64,000 bases of DNA from an uncultured Candidatus Saccharibacteria bacterium (GTDB lineage: Bacteria > Patescibacteriota > Saccharimonadia > Saccharimonadales > Saccharimonadaceae). Both the position numbers and the translations under genes were made by a program. The DNA lies in contig CALKQS010000009.1 of the NCBI GenBank assembly GCA_937990725.1, positions 78,088 to 142,087 on the forward strand, written 5' to 3'. Below the pieces are notes generated by a model. It was not told where the DNA came from. It did not search any database and saw only the letters and a program-made list of their open reading frames with translations. The first letter of the stretch is position 1; each line of letters begins with the position of its first letter. Shown piece by piece: positions 50,126 to 58,343 of this stretch.

Positions 50126-53092
50126 CTACCCCCCTGGCCGCTCTGCATATCGCTCATACACAGCGCGGTTGGCAGCGTTGGTGTTGCGGCGGAGCTCTGG
50201 GGTGTTGAGGATGCGGTAGGCATCGTGACGAAGGGCTTGGTGACGCTCAGCATAAGCTTGATCGAAAGTCGGCTCGATGGCAGCCCGTTTCTCAGGCGAG
50301 AGAGTGCGAAGATACGAGTCTTTGATCTGCTGGTAGTCGGGCAAGTCGGGGATGCTATAGATCAGCTCGAGCGCGCCATCATTTGCCCCCGCGAAGTTCT
50401 CTGCCTTGAGCCGCCCCTCAAAGACTTGGCGTAGCGAGTGCATCTTCTCGGCAGCCGCACCATTGTATTCGCCGCGCAAGATTGCATCATACGTCGCGTC
50501 ATTAACAAATGGCACCGCACTTGCCACCCCAGAGGCCACCGCCTCGGCCGAGACAGTCGCGCGAGCATCGTAGTTGTACCCCTGACGCACCTGCACCGTG
50601 CCGTCGTCTGCCACATATTCGATCTCGCGGCCAGTCTCGCGGATGATCTCGCGCTTTTGGCCAGCCGAGCCAGCGCGGAACTGGTGCTCGATGGCTGCCT
50701 CCTTCACATATTCATTATCTGCCCGGAAGGTGTGCTGGTTGCCACTGGCATCGGTGAGGGTGATGGCAGTATCGCCAGTGGCAGCCATAGCTTGCCATTG
50801 GTTGCTGTTGAGCTTGAAATGGCGCATCAGCTGGTCTTCGGCCGCGACATGCTCACCAAACTCCTTGCGCAGCCGCGCCGTCTGGCCTGCTACCATCAAG
50901 TTTTTATGCCCTACCCCTGTGGCGTAGTCTTGCAGCGTCTGGCCATCGACCATCCGGCGACGCAGCGCAATGCCATCGCCATCGCGCAGCACCACGCCAT
51001 CGGCATTGGCCACTGCCCCATCGGCGAGGAGCTCACGGTCGATCTTCGCCCGCACTTCGCGCTGGGCCATCGCACTGCGAATCTCCGTTAGCGCACCCAC
51101 CTCGGCCGCGGCATAGGCACGCCGCCCCAGGCCATGGCTCAGGCCAGCCGGCGTCTCTCCGCCAAGCTTCAGTTCATCATAGAGTGCATCCAGCTTATGG
51201 GCAGCGTTCTTGGCTTCATCGGTGGTGAGCTGAGTATTAAGCGCCCGCTGCTTCAGTTCATCATCGTGCAAGAGGCGCGCATTCCAGGCTCGGTCGCGCC
51301 GCGCTGCTCCCTCCTTGCCACGCAGGTCGGTGTAGCGGTTGTACTCATCATTGCTGCGCCCCACCGCCGATAAGTCGGCCATTGTTTCAAAGCGTTTGGT
51401 GTAGGCATCGGTTCGCTGCTGGATAGCGCGCTTCTTCAGGGCCCGGCGCCGCGCTGCATTGCCTAGCCAGTTGCGCTGCGCGTCACCAGCCAGCACGCGC
51501 GATTTGCGCAGGTCTGCCCGCTGCTGCGCCCAAGTCCGCGTCCGGTCGACAATACCACGCCGTGGATCATTCATAATTGCGCCCAGCCGCCCTAGCAGCG
51601 AGCCACTCATCCGCACCACAAAGGGCGTTAGCACCAGTGGCACCACCTGCACCGCTAGGCCAAGGATAATCAGGTTAAGATTATTCGCATCCTTGCCATT
51701 GGTCAAGATTGCCACCCCCGCCAGGCGCGACCCACCAAACAATATCGACATCAGTGGAAACATCAGCATCATCGTCATAAAGAGATCCTTCCACTTATCA
51801 AAATACTTCTCTGTACTAGGCAGCACATGTAACAAGAAGGCAAAGGGCGAAACAATAACAAGAATGGTAATGAGTGCCTGGCGCGCCGCAATAATCACTG
51901 CAGCGATGATAACCGCCAGCAGTACACCGACCAGCAGCGGGATGGCCATCGCCAGCGCCCCATCCGTCGCACCCACCAGCGCGCTCACTCCCACCACCGC
52001 ACCCACCGCGCTAGCGCTGCCCGTCAGCAGAGCACTCATGACATTAGGCCACGTGATTTTGTTAAGCGTGTTATAATCCGCCCCATTGACCGTCGAGGCA
52101 ATATTGACAAACAGCTGCTGCAGCTGAAAACCCAGTATGTTCGAAATATCAATCGCTGCCGCACACAGCCAAAACGACATATTAACGACGATGATTGACA
52201 CAACAAGGCGCGGAAACATCTTCTTGATGCCATAATTGCTAATACCAACACTGGTAACTTGCGAATAAATCACGATGAGTGAGACGATGATGAAGGCGAT
52301 GTTGGCTAAGTCGCGCATGATCGCCCAAAAGCGAAAGAGTGTGCCATCGCTACCAGACTGGAGTGGCTGCACCGCCAAGTACTGCGCCACCTGCTGGTAG
52401 AGCTGGTCGGTAATCCACGCCATGAAGTTACTCACCGGGCAGACAATCCAGCCAATGCTTCCCAGCGCTGTGCCACTACAACTGGTCGTGGCATCATCAT
52501 CTTTATCTGCTTGCTCGGCGGGTTTGTCTTGGGGTTGGTTGTTGTTTTGGTTATTATTTTGGTTGTTTCCCGCTGCTTGGCCGTTTTGGTTATTGCCGTT
52601 GTTTTGGGCATTTTGGCCAGCTTGACCGCCGTTATTCTGATTATTTTGGTTGTTCTGGCCACCGTTATTTTGTGGCGCGGCCTCCTGCTGCCCCGAGACA
52701 GTGATGGCGATGGCATCATCCATCTTGTTGTACGTATCTGGCTCAACGAAGATATATTCTACATACGTCGCTTCCTTAGCGCGCAGCGGATCACTACCGG
52801 CTGGGAATATGATGGTCTGGCGTCGATTCGTCGTCGGCTCATATTCATAGAGGTGCACGCCAGCAGGTAAGCCGCGATCTGCCACCCCTTTGTCGCTCCC
52901 TCGGTATGGCTTGAAGGTATTATGACGAAAGACGAGGTTCTCGCCCTGGCGCTGGGCCGTCTCAGCAGCATACACCGGCACAGGGGTAGCGAGCGTGAGC
53001 CCTAAGAGTGCCGCCACTAATAGTGCCAGCCACCCCGTATATTGCCGCAGACAACCCCTCGCCCGCGCAACCGCTCGCCACGCTCTGTTCAT
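50126..53092 (-). CDS. TrbL/VirB6-like membrane protein with Asn/Gln-rich segment
   Basis: The 988-residue protein has a signal-like TM (about 17-42) and an outer domain (45-130). A segment of about 50 residues (roughly 134-186) is built almost only of Asn, Gln, Gly and Ala, and TMs follow at about 230-520 (AFIIVSLIVIYSQVTS, RLVVSIIVVNMSFWL, LVGVLLAVIIAAVIIA). A soluble Arg/Ala/Glu-rich C-terminal half reaches 988. The middle matches the VirB6/TrbL inner-membrane channel component of type IV secretion. It is divergent from the pilin operon. The Asn/Gln segment is prion-like in composition and unusual for VirB6. Confidence 0.85.
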   Translation of the reverse strand: MNRAWRAVARARGCLRQYTGWLALLVAALLGLTLATPVPVYAAETAQRQGENLVFRHNTFKPYRGSDKGVADRGLPAGVHLYEYEPTTNRRQTIIFPAGSDPLRAKEATYVEYIFVEPDTYNKMDDAIAITVSGQQEAAPQNNGGQNNQNNQNNGGQAGQNAQNNGNNQNGQAAGNNQNNNQNNNQPQDKPAEQADKDDDATTSCSGTALGSIGWIVCPVSNFMAWITDQLYQQVAQYLAVQPLQSGSDGTLFRFWAIMRDLANIAFIIVSLIVIYSQVTSVGISNYGIKKMFPRLVVSIIVVNMSFWLCAAAIDISNILGFQLQQLFVNIASTVNGADYNTLNKITWPNVMSALLTGSASAVGAVVGVSALVGATDGALAMAIPLLVGVLLAVIIAAVIIAARQALITILVIVSPFAFLLHVLPSTEKYFDKWKDLFMTMMLMFPLMSILFGGSRLAGVAILTNGKDANNLNLIILGLAVQVVPLVLTPFVVRMSGSLLGRLGAIMNDPRRGIVDRTRTWAQQRADLRKSRVLAGDAQRNWLGNAARRRALKKRAIQQRTDAYTKRFETMADLSAVGRSNDEYNRYTDLRGKEGAARRDRAWNARLLHDDELKQRALNTQLTTDEAKNAAHKLDALYDELKLGGETPAGLSHGLGRRAYAAAEVGALTEIRSAMAQREVRAKIDRELLADGAVANADGVVLRDGDGIALRRRMVDGQTLQDYATGVGHKNLMVAGQTARLRKEFGEHVAAEDQLMRHFKLNSNQWQAMAATGDTAITLTDASGNQHTFRADNEYVKEAAIEHQFRAGSAGQKREIIRETGREIEYVADDGTVQVRQGYNYDARATVSAEAVASGVASAVPFVNDATYDAILRGEYNGAAAEKMHSLRQVFEGRLKAENFAGANDGALELIYSIPDLPDYQQIKDSYLRTLSPEKRAAIEPTFDQAYAERHQALRHDAYRILNTPELRRNTNAANRAVYERYAERPGG

Positions 53093-53387
53093 GTCTTGTT
53101 CGACATTAGCATAATATAGCACAGTGGTCAAGTTTTTGCTGTCTGCATGTCAAGCTGTATCTATTGCGCAACCCCTTCTAGCGTTATACAGGCTGCTATT
53201 GGCAAATAATCCTACCCCTGTGCAGAGCTAAAAACTATCACTATTTATCTCATCTCTCACGAAGCAGCCCAGCAGCAAAAGCAAACTAACTCAGAAAATA
53301 TCGACCTTGCAACCCAAATTATGCACCATTATAACAATGTCAATATACAGACCTTCGCCCCTACTCTGTTCGCACCCCACCCCAGTC

Positions 53388-53416
53388 TTTACAACACCGC
53401 CCATATCGTATACACT
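53388..53416 (+). promoter_or_regulatory. Promoter of the pilin operon
   Basis: TTTACA (53388-53393), a 17-bp spacer and TACACT (53411-53416) predict a start about 13 nt before the first pilin ATG. Confidence 0.7.
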
Positions 53417-53435
53417 ACAGCGTAGGAATAGTATC

Positions 53436-53834
53436 ATGAAATATAAGCAGTTGATCTTGGGCCTTGGTGCAATGCTGGCGATGTTTGCCGGTAGTATTGC
53501 TGCGCCAGTGCAGGTGATGGCGGCAGGTAGTGGCTGCGGGATTATTGACTTCACAGGCGTAAGTTGTTCCCAAGAGGCTAACCCAAAAGATAAGGGAGAT
53601 GACAACATCTCTAGCCTACTCATTGGCGTTCTCAGAATCATGAATGTCGGCGTTGGCATTGCGGCCGTTGGCGCGCTTATTTACGCTGGTATTCTCTACT
53701 CAACTGCTAGCGGTGATGCCAACAAAACAGCCCAAGCCAAGACAGTTATCACTAATGTTGTCATTGGTATTTTGGCATATGCAGTTATGGGTATTGCGCT
53801 TAACTTCCTTGTGCCAGGAGGAATTATCCGATGA
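53436..53834 (+). CDS. TrbC/VirB2-like pilin 1
   Basis: The 132-residue protein has a signal peptide (about 1-30, ending VMAAG), a short mature head with Cys in GSGCGIIDFTGVSCSQ, and two TMs. The TMs frame the family's cytoplasmic loop ILYSTASGDANKTAQAKTVITNVVIG. Such proteins polymerise into conjugative-type pili; the role here is inferred. The ATG at 53436 follows AGGAAT, with the promoter just upstream. It overlaps the next gene by ATGA, so translation is coupled. It ends FLVPGGIIR. Confidence 0.85.
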   Translation: MKYKQLILGLGAMLAMFAGSIAAPVQVMAAGSGCGIIDFTGVSCSQEANPKDKGDDNISSLLIGVLRIMNVGVGIAAVGALIYAGILYSTASGDANKTAQAKTVITNVVIGILAYAVMGIALNFLVPGGIIR

Positions 53835-54235
53835 TTCGCCGTCTTGCTGTTTTTGGGCTTGCTGTTGCCACCATACTCTCCTTTGCGTCTGCTACTCCAG
53901 CGCACGCTGCTGCACCCTGTTCACCACCCAACTTCCTTGGTATGCCCGCTTGGTACCGTGGTCTCCAAGACTCGAACGATTGCAGTTCGATCCAAACGAC
54001 CGACATCCAGACGATGATCCTCACAATTGCCCTCAATATCCTCCAGGCTGCAATGGTTATCGTTGCCTATGTTGCCGTTGGGTTTATTATCAAAGGTGGC
54101 TATATGTATATGGTGAGCTCGGGCAGCCCTGATGCAATGGCCAAGGCAAAGAACACGATCCGCGATGCACTGATTGGTCTTGTTATTGCGATCTCTGCAG
54201 CAGCAATCGTTGACATGGTAGCGGGGGTTATCTAA
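53831..54235 (+). CDS. TrbC/VirB2-like pilin 2
   Basis: The 134-residue protein has a signal peptide (about 1-26, SATPAHAAA), a Cys-containing head (APCSPPNFLGMPAWY and NDCSS), a TM (LNILQAAMVIVAYVAVGF), the polar loop MYMVSSGSPDAMAKAKNTIRDA and a second TM. The AKNTI block is shared by all six paralogues. It overlaps pilin 1 by 4 nt and is followed by pilin 3 after 1 nt. The two Cys may form a disulfide outside the cell. It is a likely minor or structural pilin of the same apparatus. Confidence 0.85.
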   Translation: MIRRLAVFGLAVATILSFASATPAHAAAPCSPPNFLGMPAWYRGLQDSNDCSSIQTTDIQTMILTIALNILQAAMVIVAYVAVGFIIKGGYMYMVSSGSPDAMAKAKNTIRDALIGLVIAISAAAIVDMVAGVI

Positions 54236-54236
54236 T

Positions 54237-54527
54237 ATGTGGCGTATATTCTCAACCCTCAAAGGTGTTAGTGCACAAGATATCAAGTACCAAAGCTCCG
54301 CAGATAACTCAAGTATTCTCCAAAATGTCCTTAACACCGCTTATATTTGGGCTGGTGTCGTTGCTGTCATTGTTATCGTTGTGGCAGGCTTCATGTATAC
54401 TGTGTCACAAGATGATCCAAGCCAGGTGAGCCGCGCTAAGAACACCTTGCTTGGTGCCATTGTTGGCCTCGCTGTTGTTCTTCTCGCTTTTGTCATCACC
54501 AATACTGTTCTAAATGGAGTCTTTTGA
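54237..54527 (+). CDS. TrbC/VirB2-like protein without signal peptide
   Basis: The shortest member (96 residues) begins MWRIFSTLKGVSAQDIKYQ and has no N-terminal hydrophobic signal. Two TMs follow: IWAGVVAVIVIVVAGFMY and LGAIVGLAVVLLAFVI, joined by the loop TVSQDDPSQVSRAKNTL. The AKNTL block and hydrophobic spacing match the other pilins, so it is a true paralogue that must be inserted differently. It starts 1 nt after pilin 2 and overlaps pilin 4 by one base. It may be an inner-membrane adaptor (VirB3-like in position) and not a subunit. Confidence 0.82.
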   Translation: MWRIFSTLKGVSAQDIKYQSSADNSSILQNVLNTAYIWAGVVAVIVIVVAGFMYTVSQDDPSQVSRAKNTLLGAIVGLAVVLLAFVITNTVLNGVF

Positions 54528-54961
54528 TGAAGCTATCTCTACAGCGCACACTCTGTCTTATTGGTACAGCCCTGCTGCTCGGTACCGCTCTTGTTTATTC
54601 ACCTCCAGCCTTCGCACGTGTCGACCTCACTGGAGAGCTCAAGACGAACGATGCTTGCGACAAAGCTACCGACGGTGACGGTAACGATGGCTGTCATGCC
54701 GTTACCTCAAGTTCGCAAGGCGGTGCCCTCACCCCAATGGTAATCGTCACACGTGGCATCAATATTGCTCTCGTTGTCCTTGGTGGCGTCTCCGCCCTTA
54801 TGATTGTCTATGCAGGTTTTCGCTTTACATTAGCTAATGGCGATCCACAAGCAGTCAAGGCTGCTCGCAATACCATCCTCTATGCGGTGGCAGGTCTTGT
54901 CATTGCTATACTTTCCTATGGTATAGTGAGTTGGATTACTGATAGAATATCGATAACATAA
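54527..54961 (+). CDS. TrbC/VirB2-like pilin 4
   Basis: The 144-residue protein has a signal peptide (about 1-30), a mature head with two Cys (NDACDKATDGDGNDGCHAV) and two TMs around RFTLANGDPQAVKAARNTILYA. The ATG at 54527 shares one base with the stop of the preceding gene (TGATG), and GGAG lies 8 nt upstream. The head is longer and more acidic than in the others. Four genes (pilins 1-4) are thus tightly coupled, and pilin 5 follows 15 bp downstream, probably in the same transcript. Confidence 0.85.
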   Translation: MKLSLQRTLCLIGTALLLGTALVYSPPAFARVDLTGELKTNDACDKATDGDGNDGCHAVTSSSQGGALTPMVIVTRGINIALVVLGGVSALMIVYAGFRFTLANGDPQAVKAARNTILYAVAGLVIAILSYGIVSWITDRISIT

Positions 54962-54976
54962 GGGAGATATAATATA

Positions 54977-55429
54977 ATGAACACCTTTACAAAATTAGTT
55001 CTCAGCGCAAGTATCTGTTCGGCTGTTGTAGCTGGTGTTATTGCCCCACCTATCAGCGCTGCAGCACCATCACCCACCAACACCTTTGCTGCAAGTACCA
55101 CAGCAAAGGAGAAGGTTAAGGAAGGCATCAAGGGCGCTGGTGGAGATAGCAACCAAATAACCATCGGCTCAGCTATCAAAAGCATCATCGACATCATGCT
55201 CTTCGCCCTCGGTGCTATCTCCGTCATCATGATTGTCGTCGGTGGTATCCGCTATACCACATCGAATGGCGACTCAAATGGCATCCAAGGTGCCAAAAAC
55301 ACCATCCTCTATGCTATTGTTGGCCTCGTCGTGGCTATTCTTGCCTATGCCATGGTCAATTTCGTCGTTGATAACCTCGTGAGTGGTGGCAGCCAATCTA
55401 CTCCAACCGCCCAATATAATTACGTTTAG
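54977..55429 (+). CDS. TrbC/VirB2-like pilin 5
   Basis: The 150-residue protein has a signal peptide (about 1-30, ISAAAP), a Lys/Gly-rich head without Cys (TAKEKVKEGIKGAGGDSNQ), TM1 (MLFALGAISVIMIVVGGI), the loop RYTTSNGDSNGIQGAKNTI and TM2 (LYAIVGLVVAILAYAMVNFV). The GDSN-AKNTI block is the best match to pilins at 55587 and 63328. AAGGGAG lies about 9 nt before the ATG. This and the last two are the more typical, probably major, subunits. Confidence 0.88.
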   Translation: MNTFTKLVLSASICSAVVAGVIAPPISAAAPSPTNTFAASTTAKEKVKEGIKGAGGDSNQITIGSAIKSIIDIMLFALGAISVIMIVVGGIRYTTSNGDSNGIQGAKNTILYAIVGLVVAILAYAMVNFVVDNLVSGGSQSTPTAQYNYV

Positions 55430-55586
55430 TCATTACTACTGCCCACTCCGCTTGCATTCAGCAATAAAATAGGCTCTTTTTCGGGAATTTTCTCCGTTAG
55501 CTCTTAACATTTTGGCAAATTTTTGGTATATATAGATAGTACAGGTAGTACAAGATGGTACTAATGCCAATAGAAAGGACATGACA

Positions 55587-56027
55587 ATGAAAATCAATAT
55601 CAAAAAAGCTATGCTTACACTCCTCGCTGTGCCAGTGCTGGCTGCAGGTGTTGCTGGGCTGGTAGCACCACACGTAGGGGCAGCAGCTGCATCCGACAAC
55701 GGCCTTGGCCTCAAGAAAGGGGTTACCTCTGCTAAAGGGAGTGACCAAGTAAGTTGTCTCTTCGGTAGCGAAAAAGAAGGTTGTACTGATGGTACTGGTA
55801 TTTTCCAAACAATCGTCAACGTGATTCTCTTCATCGTTGGTGCGGTCGCCGTTATCATGATTGTGATCGGCGGTGTGCGCTACACCGTGTCAAACGGTGA
55901 CTCCAATGCCGTCACTGGCGCTAAGAACACCATTATGTACGCCATCGTTGGTCTTGTCGTTGCGATTATCGCCTACGCACTTGTCAACTTCGTCGTCGTC
56001 AATATCGGTGCCAACCAAGGGCAATAA
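55587..56027 (+). CDS. TrbC/VirB2-like pilin 6
   Basis: The 146-residue protein has a signal peptide (about 1-32, VGAAAAS), a head with two Cys (VSCLFGSEKEGCTDG) and two TMs around RYTVSNGDSNAVTGAKNTI. The ATG at 55587 is preferred to the one six bases earlier because AAAGGA is 7 nt away. It has a spacer of about 150 bp and probably its own promoter (TATATATAG region near 55530), so it may be expressed separately. A terminator follows 30 bp after the stop. Confidence 0.87.
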   Translation: MKINIKKAMLTLLAVPVLAAGVAGLVAPHVGAAAASDNGLGLKKGVTSAKGSDQVSCLFGSEKEGCTDGTGIFQTIVNVILFIVGAVAVIMIVIGGVRYTVSNGDSNAVTGAKNTIMYAIVGLVVAIIAYALVNFVVVNIGANQGQ

Positions 56028-56056
56028 TACAACCACCTTTCTTCATTGGCTCTCTT

Positions 56057-56087
56057 ATGCCACCCCTCTCGCAGGGTGGCATCTTTT
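56057..56087 (+). terminator. Rho-independent terminator of the pilin cluster
   Basis: ATGCCACCC / GGGTGGCAT with an 8-nt loop is followed by CTTTT, 30 bp after the last pilin stop. Confidence 0.88.
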
Positions 56088-56624
56088 GTTGAGAATATAT
56101 TCGACGACATTTACGCAAGAAAGTCTGTCTATTGCTGATGGCGTCTGATACTGACTGTTTTTGCGTAGCACTAGCCATGCTATTCCATTTCACCCTGGCT
56201 GGGGAATCATCATCACACTGCGCTCATTATACTTTACACTCTAGAAACCTCATAATAAGCCATCGCACCATTCAGGAGGTGTTTTGGGAAGTTTCTAGTA
56301 TTCTTTAGCTTCTTCAACTATATACCCTAACAGAGCCGTTTTACAAAATCATTACACCCCACTACTTTCGCCACCTCTTGTATGAGCTACAACCCCCTGA
56401 TTAAGATCGGTAATCTCAACAGCTCTCAACCCTTCTCCTCACTACCATTTCTCCTACAGTTATTGCAAAAACTTTCTCTAGAACACCAGTCTCTCAGTGC
56501 TAATACTAAATGATAACCTTCTGCTGCCAATATTCACGCTCTGCTAAATGAAATAGGGAACATATACCTAGATACCATAAGAGATCTCAAGGCTCGCATT
56601 ACCCACTTCTCACACCACAAAACA
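56088..56624. other. Long spacer with a possible structured element
   Basis: No gene is visible in about 540 bp. CTAGAAAC (near 56241) can pair with GTTTCTAG (near 56293) around an inner CACC/GGTG stem, which could be part of a small RNA. The rest is AT-rich with no clear promoter or reading frame. Confidence 0.35.
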
Positions 56625-56642
56625 ACCCCGCACCAGCGGGGT
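56625..56642 (-). terminator. Rho-independent terminator after hsp20
   Basis: ACCCCGC-ACCA-GCGGGGT is followed on the minus strand by TGTTTTG, about 30 bp after the hsp20 stop. Confidence 0.85.
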
Positions 56643-56670
56643 CATCATTTTAAAGCTCGTTTTCCCTTCT

Positions 56671-57195
56671 CTACAGGATCGGGATTTTCTTGGCCTGCTC
56701 TTGCTTAACCTTCTCAAAGGTAATGGTCAGCACACCATCCTTTAGCACAGCGGTCGTCTCGTCTTCGCGTACCGTTACGGGCAGCTCCAGCGTACGGCTA
56801 AATTCACCCCAGTAGCACTCTTGGTTGTGCCATTTGGTGGCCACGGTGTCGTCGCCACTACTCAGGGTGCCAACGATAGTCAAGAGCCCGTCATTAATCT
56901 TCACATCCAATTCCTCGCGGTTCACTCCAGCGGTGCGAGCCTTCACCACGAGCTGTGTTTCGGTCTCGTACACGTCCACTGCCAATTGGCCAGTGTAGTC
57001 TTCCTCGCTCTGGGCAGGCTCTTCGCCCCATGGCGAAGTTTGGCTCTGCTGGTTCTGGGCAGGCATTGGGTTTGCTTGGGCGTGATTCATCGGCTGGTGA
57101 GTTGGCGCAGCTGGTGCGAGTGAGTCATCACCCTCCAAAAACGCTGCCGCAAGTTCATCACCGATCAAAAGATCATCATCTTGACTCCGGGCCAT
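56671..57195 (-). CDS. Hsp20/alpha-crystallin small heat shock protein
   Basis: The 174-residue protein has a disordered N-terminus (1-70, Asp/Ala/Gln-rich) and an alpha-crystallin domain (about 75-165): QLAVDVYETETQLVVKARTAGV, REELDVKINDGLLTIVG, the ELPVTV strand and the final LKDGVLTITFEK. The C-terminal IPIL is the I-x-I/L motif that locks oligomers. Such proteins bind unfolding proteins without ATP. GGAGGAA precedes the ATG by about 4 nt. It is divergent from comF, about 105 bp away. Heat-shock control is likely, but no CIRCE or HAIR site is seen. Confidence 0.94.
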   Translation of the reverse strand: MARSQDDDLLIGDELAAAFLEGDDSLAPAAPTHQPMNHAQANPMPAQNQQSQTSPWGEEPAQSEEDYTGQLAVDVYETETQLVVKARTAGVNREELDVKINDGLLTIVGTLSSGDDTVATKWHNQECYWGEFSRTLELPVTVREDETTAVLKDGVLTITFEKVKQEQAKKIPIL

Positions 57196-57300
57196 AGTTT
57201 CCTCCACATACTTTCTTTTGCTAATTCACAATTACCATTTCGACAACAGTCTGGATTTATTATAGCTAATCGATGGCGTATAATCAACCGGAGAGGCCTC

Positions 57301-57981
57301 ATGAGTGTAAAAATCACAATACCGACCTACCTTGCCAACCTCCTTGCCCCGCATGCCTGTTGTGGTTGCAACATCACCGGGACACTGCTCTGTGATAATT
57401 GTAAAAACAACATCATTCGCGATCCGCTCTACCGCTGCCTCGAGTGCGGCCAGCCTACTCTATCTGGCCAGTGCCAAACCTGCTCCCTACCCTATGTGGC
57501 CGCGTGGTGTGCCCTGCAGCGTGAGGGTGCGCTGGAGCAGCTGATAAACCGCTACAAGTTTGAGCGCGCTCAGGCGGCTCAGCACACCCTCGCAGACTTG
57601 CTTGACGCCGTTACGCCGCTGCTGCCGGCGGATACCATCATTGTGCCCATCCCAACCATTCCAGCTCATCAGCGCCAGCGTGGGTATGACCACTGTCGGT
57701 TGCTGGCCCAAGCCTTTGCCCGGCTGCGCGGCCTGCTCTGCCAGCCAGTCCTCACACGCGCTCAGCACAGTGTACAGCTAGGGAGTAGCCGTACTCAGCG
57801 CCAGCGGCAAGCCCGCCAGGCATTTACCTGCTCGCGTACATTGCCATCAGAGGTCACTTATTGCCTTATCGATGATATTTCTACAACAGGTGCGACGATC
57901 CGCTATGCTTCGCGCTGCCTCCACACCGCTGGTGCCCGGCAGGTTATTGCTGTGGTGGTGGCTCATCAGCCGTTTGGATAA
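57301..57981 (+). CDS. comF: ComF family phosphoribosyltransferase-like competence protein
   Basis: In this 226-residue protein the N-terminal third has a Cys-rich zinc domain (CCGCN, LCDNCK, RCLECG, CQTC). The rest is a type I phosphoribosyltransferase fold with the PRPP-binding block CLIDDISTTGATI near 190-202. The RQRGYDHCRLLAQAFA motif is typical of ComF/GntX. ComF helps bring incoming single-stranded DNA into the cytosol in competence. The ATG at 57301 follows GGAGAGG. Together with the pilin cluster it suggests DNA uptake. Confidence 0.9.
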   Translation: MSVKITIPTYLANLLAPHACCGCNITGTLLCDNCKNNIIRDPLYRCLECGQPTLSGQCQTCSLPYVAAWCALQREGALEQLINRYKFERAQAAQHTLADLLDAVTPLLPADTIIVPIPTIPAHQRQRGYDHCRLLAQAFARLRGLLCQPVLTRAQHSVQLGSSRTQRQRQARQAFTCSRTLPSEVTYCLIDDISTTGATIRYASRCLHTAGARQVIAVVVAHQPFG

Positions 57982-58075
57982 CAGGCTATTTTGGCAGTAG
58001 CCTCTCTGTAGTATATATCGATTAATAACCCTCATCTTTTGTCCTGCTCCATCTCATGCTATAATAAGCAAGACT

Positions 58076-58164
58076 GGAGAGATGACCGAGTGGTTGAAGG
58101 TACCGGTCTTGAAAACCGGCGTAGGCATCCCCTACCGTGGGTTCGAATCCCACTCTCTCCGCCA
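58076..58164 (+). tRNA. tRNA-Ser (UGA)
   Basis: The acceptor GGAGAGA pairs with TCTCTCC, and the discriminator is G with CCA encoded. The anticodon stem CCGGT/ACCGG holds loop CTTGAAA (anticodon UGA). A long variable arm (GTAGGCATCCCCTAC) marks a class II tRNA, and the T-loop is GGGTTCGAATCCC. TATAAT lies about 10 nt upstream (58060-58065). It decodes UCA and UCG by wobble. Confidence 0.97.
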
Positions 58165-58180
58165 TCTCATGCTTACTCGA

Positions 58181-58216
58181 ACCCTCGGTAGCAGGCGTGT
58201 TGCTGAGGGTATTTTA
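58181..58216 (+). terminator. Terminator after tRNA-Ser
   Basis: ACCCTC/GAGGGT with AGCA/TGCT inside (3-nt bulge, 7-nt loop) is followed by ATTTTATATT. Confidence 0.75.
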
Positions 58217-58331
58217 TATTTCATCAAGCCGCTACACAGTCCAGACTTCAAAGGTTCACTCTTCATCTTTCTTTATCTTATTTTTCTGTCATTCTTATCC
58301 GATGGAGTATGTCTTGAGTTCTACTCTATGC

Positions 58332-58337
58332 TATACT
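58332..58337 (+). promoter_or_regulatory. -10 box, leaderless
   Basis: TATACT is followed by AAACAT and the ATG at 58344. Confidence 0.65.
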
Positions 58338-58343
58338 AAACAT

